Source: 66-474 sp051962095
Lineage (GTDB): Bacteria; Pseudomonadota; Gammaproteobacteria; Xanthomonadales; Rhodanobacteraceae
Direction: 5' to 3'
Length of the DNA stretch: 38,188 nt
Assembly (NCBI GenBank): GCA_051962095.1
Contig: JBQCCP010000173.1
Span: forward strand, 1-38,188
Part shown: positions 32,290-38,188 of the stretch, piece after piece
Numbering within the stretch: the first letter of the stretch is position 1
Layout of the letters: each line of letters starts with the position of its first letter
Program-made: the position numbers and the translations under genes
The notes under the pieces: model-generated
Database searches by the model: none
What the model saw: the letters and a program-made list of their open reading frames with translations, nothing else
What the model was told of the DNA's origin: nothing

Positions 32290-33774
32290 ATGCCCACAGT
32301 GCCCAACCATCCTGAAATCCATTTCGAAGAAGCCTCCAGCGCCACGCGTACCGTCACTGGCGTCGCTACCTCCATCACCGTGTTTGTCGGCTGGGCCCCC
32401 TGCGGCCCCACCGGACGTGCACAAGGCATTGCCTGCTTTGCCGACTATCAGCGCACGTTTGGCGGCCTTGATTCACGCAGTTTCCTCGGGCATGCGGTCC
32501 AGCACTTCTTCGATAACGGCGGTAGCGCCGCCAGGATCGTGCGATTGGTCGGAGTCGATGCGGCGGCGGCGGGTGTCACGCACGGCACTCTCAGCATCGC
32601 CGCTGCTTCGGCCGGTCGCTGGGGCAATGGTTTGGCGGTGCACACCACCCGCGACAGCCGGTCTGGAGATCGCTTCCAGCTCGACGTGCTGGACACAGGC
32701 AACGGCTCGGTGGTGGTCGAGAGGTATCAGAACCTAAGCGTTGACCCAGGCGATCCGCGGGCCCTTTACGTGGAAGCCATCGTCAACGCGCGTTCTGATC
32801 TCATTTCCGTGACTGCCACCGGGCCCACCGCGCCTATGGATGGCACCAGCGCGCTCAGCGGCGGCAATGACGGGACGGTCCTGCTACCCGGAAGCAGCGC
32901 CTTCCATGCCGCGCTTGCCGGGGCTTTCGAGGACAACGCGATAATCGATGCCATTGACCTCGTCAACCTGGTTTGCGTGCCTGGCGAAAGCGATGCAGAC
33001 ACGCTCGCCATGTTGCAGGGCTGGTGTCGCAAGCATCGAGCCTTCCTGATCGCCGACACCGACCAGGCGGCGACCGTGCAGTCGCTGTCGGATGGGACAA
33101 CCGCGGTGCCGACGGGTCCAGATGCCCTCAACTCTGCGGCGTTCTTTCCGTGGGTACGCGCTCCCGACCCATTGCAAGGCGGCGTGCCGGCGACCTTTCC
33201 GCCCAGCGGCTTCGTTGCCGGGGTGTTCGCGCGCATCGATGCCGCGCGCGGGGTGTGGACGGCACCAGCGGGCAAGGACGCAGTCGTGAATGGCGCTGCC
33301 GGACTGGCCGCCGCGGTCAATGATGCCGAAAACGGCTTGCTGAATCCGAAGGCCGTCAATTGTCTGCGCACATTTCCGGCCTACGGCAACGTGGTTTGGG
33401 GGTCGCGCACGTTGCACGGCCAAGCCGAGCGCGGCTCGGAATGGAAGTTCATCCCTGTCCGACGCACGGCGCTGTTCCTCGAGGAGACAATTTCCCGCGG
33501 CACCCAATGGGCAGTTTTCGAACCCAACGATGAGGCCCTGTGGTCGCAGATCCGCAAGAGCGTCGGCGATTTTCTGCACGAGCTGTTCCGCCAGGGAGCT
33601 TTCCAAGGAAGCATGCCCAAAGACGCCTACTTCGTGAAATGCGATAGCGACACGACCACCAAGGCTGATGTTGAGCTAGGGATTGTCAACATTCTGGTCG
33701 GATTCGCACCACTCAAACCCGCCGAGTTCGTGATCATCAGTCTGCAGCAGTTCGCGGGCAACGTCCCGACCTGA
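32290..33774 (+). CDS. Contractile tail sheath protein (phage tail / extracellular contractile injection system)
   Basis: A 494-aa complete sheath protein. The N-terminus has TGVATSITVFVGWAPCGPTG and the early segment FLGHAVQHFFDNGGSAARIVRLVG, both typical of contractile-tail sheaths. The C-terminal sheath domain has FPAYGNVVWGSRTL, WKFIPVRRTALFLEETISRG, DAYFVKCDSDTTTKADVELG and FVIISLQQFAG. Sheath subunits polymerise around the tube and contract to drive it into a target. Here the gene stands almost alone: the tube gene that should follow is cut short at 33788-33840, and no baseplate, spike or ATPase genes are present. The protein may be an unused leftover or be served by a locus elsewhere. 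Confidence 0.93.
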   Translation: MPTVPNHPEIHFEEASSATRTVTGVATSITVFVGWAPCGPTGRAQGIACFADYQRTFGGLDSRSFLGHAVQHFFDNGGSAARIVRLVGVDAAAAGVTHGTLSIAAASAGRWGNGLAVHTTRDSRSGDRFQLDVLDTGNGSVVVERYQNLSVDPGDPRALYVEAIVNARSDLISVTATGPTAPMDGTSALSGGNDGTVLLPGSSAFHAALAGAFEDNAIIDAIDLVNLVCVPGESDADTLAMLQGWCRKHRAFLIADTDQAATVQSLSDGTTAVPTGPDALNSAAFFPWVRAPDPLQGGVPATFPPSGFVAGVFARIDAARGVWTAPAGKDAVVNGAAGLAAAVNDAENGLLNPKAVNCLRTFPAYGNVVWGSRTLHGQAERGSEWKFIPVRRTALFLEETISRGTQWAVFEPNDEALWSQIRKSVGDFLHELFRQGAFQGSMPKDAYFVKCDSDTTTKADVELGIVNILVGFAPLKPAEFVIISLQQFAGNVPT

Positions 33775-33787
33775 GGCACGGAATCCC

Positions 33788-33844
33788 ATGGTTCCATCGT
33801 CGGCCGAGGTGCAAAGGCTCGATCCGTATCGGAAGTTCAACTGA
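33788..33844 (+). pseudogene. 5' remnant of contractile tail tube gene (gp19-like)
   Basis: The 18 codons from the ATG at 33788 read MVPSSAEVQRLDPYRKFN and then stop at 33842-33844. The motif LDPYRxF right after a short N-terminus is how tail-tube proteins of the T4 gp19-like/TIGR02241 family begin, and tube genes normally follow sheath genes directly, as here (13 bases after the sheath stop). The conserved continuation (FRVxWDGR and beyond, about 150 residues) is missing. From about 33840 the sequence reads in another frame as an unrelated protein, so this is a truncated gene at a recombination junction. Confidence 0.6.
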
Positions 33845-34183
33845 GTTCGCGACACATTGGAGTGAGCCGGGTCAAGCGGACAGTGTCGTTGAGTTCATCG
33901 ATCCGACATCCGAATTGGCGAAGACGATCGACAAAGAGTACTGGGTGAAGAAGGAAGTGGAGCGGGCAAAGTATCGCCCTAGCACAGTAGTTACTGAGGT
34001 TCAAAAGGCAGGCTTTCCGAAGTTCCGTGTCCAACGCGAGTACCTCGACATGTGGAGAGCGGAAGACGCTAAGAATCCAGCCAAGGGTTACGGCGTGAAC
34101 GTCGAAGGCTCCTGGTACTGGTATGAGAGCTGGATCAGCGTTGCATCGAGCTATGCGAGCAGTCGGGAGAGAAATACAAGTGA
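33843..34183 (+). pseudogene. 3' remnant of a DUF3644-like gene, frameshifted near its end
   Basis: From the junction the frame reads EFATHWSEPGQADSVVEFID, continues through VVTEVQKAGFPKFRVQREYL and reaches WYWYESWI at about 34113-34136. This looks like the C-terminus of the DUF3644 family (mobile or defence-associated proteins), recognised by its AKNPxKGYGV ... WYWYExW pattern. At 34137-34139 the frame shifts: the next frame gives RCIELCEQSGEKYK and a TGA at 34181-34183, a natural family-like end, while the unshifted frame runs on to 34265 with meaningless sequence. There is no start codon region or N-terminal part. G+C is visibly lower than in neighbouring genes, consistent with foreign origin. 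Confidence 0.55.
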
Positions 34184-34306
34184 CTCACGTAAAGTTTGTG
34201 TTCCTGACGGCCCGGTGCTCATGCAACGGGGCAGCCTGCCAGCGGTGAAGGGATTGGCCACTTAGCGGCGAGGTGCAGGGCGATTCCTCCACATCCAAAG
34301 ACAACG

Positions 34307-34335
34307 AAACCGCACCCTTTCGCAGCGCGGTTTTT
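34307..34335. terminator. Hairpin with T-run, probable terminator (possibly bidirectional)
   Basis: Inverted repeat AAACCGC (34307-34313) and GCGGTTT (34327-34333) with a 13-base loop, followed by T5 on the plus strand. Read leftwards it lies about 50 bases beyond the 3' end of the tRNA-Arg, so it may end the tRNA transcript as well as any rightward transcript from the gene remnant. Confidence 0.55.
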
Positions 34336-34386
34336 CGTACCGTCTTCGTACTCGCGTACTGGTGCAAACCTAAGTATTTGAAATTA

Positions 34387-34463
34387 TGGCGCGCTCGGCG
34401 GGATTCGAACCCACGACCCCTGCCTTCGGAGGGCAGTACTCTATCCAGCTGAGCTACGAGCGC
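34387..34463 (-). tRNA. tRNA-Arg (anticodon CCG)
   Basis: A complete 77-nt tRNA on the minus strand. The 7-bp acceptor stem GCGCTCG/CGAGCGC pairs perfectly, followed by discriminator G and an encoded CCA. The D arm begins GCTCAGCTGGATAGAGT, the anticodon arm is CTGCC-CTCCGAA-GGCAG with anticodon CCG (reads Arg CGG), and the T arm contains GGTTCGAATCC. It flanks the truncated tail genes and the foreign gene remnant, a usual setting for integration. I saw no second copy of its 3' end in the preceding 3 kb. Confidence 0.96.
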
Positions 34464-34557
34464 GTTGTCGCGGTTGACGCGTGAGCCGCCGATGATACAG
34501 GTGCGGGCGGCTCCGCAGAACAGGATGCAGGACTGCAGTCGAACACGCGGCGAATGT

Positions 34558-35136
34558 TTACCGAACCACCGCGCGGTCGCGCGCGTGCTCGTCCCACTTC
34601 GGTGCGTTCGTGATCGCGGGCAGCACGTCTTCGGGTTCGGCGACGCGCGACCACATCTTCGCGTGCTCGACGTTCATGAAGCGCTGCTCGATCACCTGCT
34701 GCAGGAACGCGTCCAGCGGCTGCCAGTAGCCCAGCGTGTCGAGCAGGATGATGGGATTGAAGTAGAGGCCGAGCCGCTTCAGCGTGATCGCCTCGAACAG
34801 TTCTTCCAGCGTGCCGCAGCCGCCCGGCAGCGCGACCACCGCGTCGGAACCCGTGAGCAGGCGATGCTTGCGCTCGCGCATGTCGTCGACCATTTCGAGG
34901 TGCGTCAGGCCCGGATGTCCCCATTCGAGGTCCGCCATGAAGCGCGGCAGGATGCCGATCACTTCGCCGCCCTTCGACAACGCACCGTCCGCGACCGCGC
35001 CCATCGAACCGGCGGAGCCGCCGCCGTAGACGACCTGGTGTCCGCCTTCGGCCAGCAACTCACCGAGGTGGAAGGCCGCATCGCGATAACGCGGATCGGC
35101 CTGGTTGCTGGAAGCGCAGTAGACGCAGATGCGCAT
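34558..35136 (-). CDS. LOG-family protein (nucleoside 5'-monophosphate phosphoribohydrolase)
   Basis: A 192-aa protein with the two signatures of the LOG/TIGR00730 family: VYGGGSAGSMGAVAD (about residues 36-50) and LPGGCGTLEELFE (103-115), the PGGxGTxxE motif whose glutamate is catalytic. Such enzymes release free bases from nucleoside monophosphates, including cytokinin riboside phosphates. Length and both termini match the family. It is transcribed towards the tRNA-Arg, 94 bases away. Confidence 0.93.
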   Translation of the reverse strand: MRICVYCASSNQADPRYRDAAFHLGELLAEGGHQVVYGGGSAGSMGAVADGALSKGGEVIGILPRFMADLEWGHPGLTHLEMVDDMRERKHRLLTGSDAVVALPGGCGTLEELFEAITLKRLGLYFNPIILLDTLGYWQPLDAFLQQVIEQRFMNVEHAKMWSRVAEPEDVLPAITNAPKWDEHARDRAVVR

Positions 35137-35192
35137 GGATTGGCGCCAGATGGAAACGGGAAAATCGAAGAGGCTGTAGGAACCGTCGTCAT

Positions 35193-35208
35193 TCCGGCGA
35201 AAGCCGGA
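35193..35208. repeat. Short hairpin repeat (dispersed intergenic repeat type)
   Basis: TCCGGC-GAAA-GCCGGA: a 6-bp perfect stem with a GAAA tetraloop, preceded by GTCAT. The unit 'GTCATTCCGGCGAAAGCCGGA' is of the kind scattered between genes in Xanthomonadales; copy number in this genome is not visible here. Confidence 0.6.
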
Positions 35209-35210
35209 CT

Positions 35211-35232
35211 GCGTTTGCAGGATTGCAAACGC
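35211..35232. repeat. Perfect inverted repeat, 9-bp stem
   Basis: GCGTTTGCA-GGAT-TGCAAACGC, directly following the hairpin at 35193. It belongs to the same hairpin cluster between the LOG gene and rho. Confidence 0.65.
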
Positions 35233-35257
35233 GAACGCTCAAGGCGGCTCAGGGCGA

Positions 35258-35273
35258 GCGCCATGAATGGCGC
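35258..35273. repeat. Perfect inverted repeat, 7-bp stem
   Basis: GCGCCAT-GA-ATGGCGC, third hairpin of the intergenic cluster. With a 2-base spacer it would more likely fold as 6 bp with a 4-base loop. Confidence 0.55.
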
Positions 35274-35318
35274 GAGTAAGCCATTTTTCCTTTGGCTGTC
35301 AGGAAGAAATCAAAAGGG

Positions 35319-35350
35319 ATTCCGGATCGCGGCTCTGCCGCGTCCGGAAT
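35319..35350. repeat. Long hairpin repeat (dispersed intergenic repeat type)
   Basis: ATTCCGGA and TCCGGAAT flank an inner CGCGGC-TCT-GCCGCG stem, with one unpaired T: 14 paired bases in all. The end GGAATGAC is the inverse of the GTCATTCC found at 35188-35195, so the 35188-35353 block is bounded by the same 8 bases in opposite orientation. It lies just downstream of rho and might also contribute to ending the rho transcript. Confidence 0.65.
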
Positions 35351-35400
35351 GACGGCAGTTTGTTTATCTTTCCCGAACCCCGAATTCCGAATCCCGAGCT

Positions 35401-36909
<1,509 letters not shown>

Positions 36910-37118
36910 GGGACAAGCCTCATCGGCGCACGAAGCGCGGGAGGGTACGAAAGGGAAGAGGGCCGGGCAAAAGCACCACCGGCCGAATGTCAATCTAGCA
37001 CTGCGGAAGGCCCGCCGACAAGCGGGGCATCACACGGATTCAGTTTGGAACGGAATATCGTACCCGCTCCGGCTCACGTTTCGACCGAAGCGGGAAGGCT
37101 GGATATGCAGCCGCGGGA

Positions 37119-37472
37119 TCAGGCCGTGGCGCTCGACTGCCCTTGCGAGATCACCTTGTCGACCATCTGGGTCAACTGCCCCTTGCCCACGGCGCCGATC
37201 TGGGTGGCTTCGACCTTGCCTCCCTTGAATACCATCAGCGTGGGAATGCCGCGGATGCCATAGGTCATCGGCGTCTTCTGGTTCTCGTCGATGTTGATCT
37301 TCACCACCTTCAGCCGGCCGGCGTATTCCTTGGCGATGTCGTCCAGCATCGGCGCGATCGATTTGCACGGCCCGCACCATTCCGCCCAGAAATCCAGCAA
37401 CACGGGGGTGTCGGATTTCAGCACCTGGTTTTCGAAGTCGGCATCTTTGACGTGGGTGATGTTTTCGCTCAT
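37119..37472 (-). CDS. trxA: Thioredoxin 1
   Basis: A 117-aa thioredoxin with the active site FWAEWCGPCKSIAP (Cys33 and Cys36), the conserved cis-proline in YGIRGIPTLMVFKGG, and the C-terminal helix. It keeps cytoplasmic disulfides reduced. It lies upstream of rho on the same strand with 209 bases between, and opposite to rhlB, the usual order in Xanthomonadales. It carries about 8 extra C-terminal residues (GQSSATA) compared with E. coli TrxA. Confidence 0.97.
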   Translation of the reverse strand: MSENITHVKDADFENQVLKSDTPVLLDFWAEWCGPCKSIAPMLDDIAKEYAGRLKVVKINIDENQKTPMTYGIRGIPTLMVFKGGKVEATQIGAVGKGQLTQMVDKVISQGQSSATA

Positions 37473-37751
37473 GGGAGATCTGGAACGGGGACGGAGACGA
37501 CAAGATGGGGGGAAAGAGCCGGCATTGCAAGCGCGGCGACCGCCCGCGTGCTGCTACAATCAACTCAATCACTTGCGACAAGAGTGCCCTTTCGGGCGCG
37601 CAGCGTCGCGGTGAAGTTCCGCGCATCCGCGGCCTGTTCCATCGAATCCGCGGCGGGTCGCGCAAGCCGTGCGGCGGCATCGGTCGCCGGCTCCCGTCAC
37701 TGCCATGTTGGCGAAGCGCGCCGTGGCCCAGACTCCCTGACATAAAAATCC
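37473..37751. promoter_or_regulatory. Divergent trxA/rhlB promoter region
   Basis: 279 bases between two divergent genes. A TACAAT hexamer at 37555-37560 could be a rightward -10 element for rhlB, but no good -35 lies at 16-18 bases. Other elements could not be placed by eye. Confidence 0.35.
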
Positions 37752-38188
37752 GTGGCCGACCAAGTTCTCACCGAAACCTTCTTCCAGCAATTCAACCTGC
37801 ATCCGCATCTTGCCGCCGGCCTCGCCGATTGCGGCTTCACCCGCTGCACGCCGATCCAGGCGCTGACCCTGCCGGTCGCGCTGGAAGGACGCGACGTGGC
37901 GGGGCAGGCGCAGACCGGCACGGGCAAGACCTGTGCGTTCCTGGTCGCGGTGATGAACCGGTTGCTCACGAAGCCCGCGATTCCGGAACGCGGCGTCAAC
38001 GATCCCCGCGCGGTGATCCTGGCGCCGACGCGCGAACTCGCGATCCAGATCGACAAGGACGCGCAGGCGATCGGCCGCCACACCGGGCTGCGCTTCGCGC
38101 TGATCTACGGCGGCGTCGATTACGACAAGCAGCGCCAGCAACTGCGCGACGGCTGCGACGTGATCATCGCGACGCCTGGCCGGCTGAT
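37752..38188 (+). CDS. rhlB: ATP-dependent RNA helicase RhlB, 5' part only, runs off right edge
   Basis: The first 145 codons of a DEAD-box helicase, starting at the GTG at 37752. Visible motifs are the Q motif GFTRCTPIQALTLP, motif I AGQAQTGTGKTCAF, motif Ia APTRELAIQI, the GG motif in IYGGVDYDKQ, and motif Ib ATPGRL at the edge. The opening FxxFNLHPHLAAGLADCGFTRCT and the placement opposite trxA-rho identify RhlB, the helicase of the RNA degradosome. The DEAD motif and the second RecA domain are outside the window. Confidence 0.94.
   Translation, partial: MADQVLTETFFQQFNLHPHLAAGLADCGFTRCTPIQALTLPVALEGRDVAGQAQTGTGKTCAFLVAVMNRLLTKPAIPERGVNDPRAVILAPTRELAIQIDKDAQAIGRHTGLRFALIYGGVDYDKQRQQLRDGCDVIIATPGRL

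Noticed and set aside
31750..34386. Attachment-site direct repeat of the tRNA-Arg 3' end, as expected if an element had integrated there
   Set aside because: No second copy of the tRNA 3' sequence was found in this stretch by eye, so an integrated element with both ends cannot be claimed.

Overview
The window is a GC-rich stretch of a gammaproteobacterial chromosome, most likely Xanthomonadales/Lysobacterales (Rhodanobacteraceae or a relative). The right end carries the conserved rho - trxA // rhlB divergent arrangement seen in that group. Almost all genes have strong high-GC codon bias. The clear exception is a short region at 33.8-34.3 kb, next to a tRNA-Arg.

Region 1 (1-3722, minus strand) is a compact operon. 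It holds a Gcw_chp-like outer-membrane or secreted protein, an ECF sigma factor, its membrane anti-sigma factor with an HxxxCxxC zinc motif, an exported S8 (subtilisin-like) protease, and the 5' part of folE2 (zinc-independent GTP cyclohydrolase) running off the left edge. Genes overlap by a few bases or are separated by 2. A gap of about 500 bp with no gene (3723-4218) follows.

Region 2 (4219-21269, plus strand) is a long biosynthetic and export locus. It begins with methyltransferase, amidohydrolase, methyltransferase, B12-type radical SAM enzyme, two GT4 glycosyltransferases and a third methyltransferase, nearly all translationally coupled. After a 276 bp gap come a 709-aa multispanning membrane protein, an O-antigen-type ABC exporter (Wzm; Wzt with a C-terminal sugar-recognition domain), a sulfotransferase-like protein with a coiled-coil tail, and a 1095-aa GH99-like/GT4/GT2 three-domain protein.

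Region 3 (21266-28777) has a minus-strand operon of four genes: a second B12-type radical SAM enzyme, a NTP_transf_5 nucleotidyltransferase, a methyltransferase and a flavin-reductase-like protein. Divergent from it are an HprK-like kinase and an ABC exporter with fused membrane and ATPase domains. HprK-like kinase, NTP_transf_5 protein and ABC exporter are seen together in RiPP/lasso-peptide tailoring loci. No cyclase, PqqD/RRE protein or precursor was found, so the substrate is unknown. Together with region 2 this may be one pathway for a methylated, perhaps phosphorylated, glycosylated and exported molecule; it is the best candidate for something undescribed.

Region 4 (28711-31653, minus strand) is a methyltransferase - FAD oxidoreductase - type III polyketide synthase operon, analogous to phenolic-lipid/alkylquinone operons.

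Region 5 (31.8-34.5 kb) is a scar. An intact contractile-tail sheath gene is followed by a tail-tube gene cut after about 18 codons. The tube start is joined to the 3' end of a foreign gene (DUF3644-like, frameshifted) and then a tRNA-Arg(CCG).

Region 6 (34.5-38.2 kb) is housekeeping: a LOG-family phosphoribohydrolase, a cluster of intergenic hairpin repeats, rho, trxA, and the 5' part of rhlB running off the right edge. All identifications come from reading motifs by eye; no database search was run.
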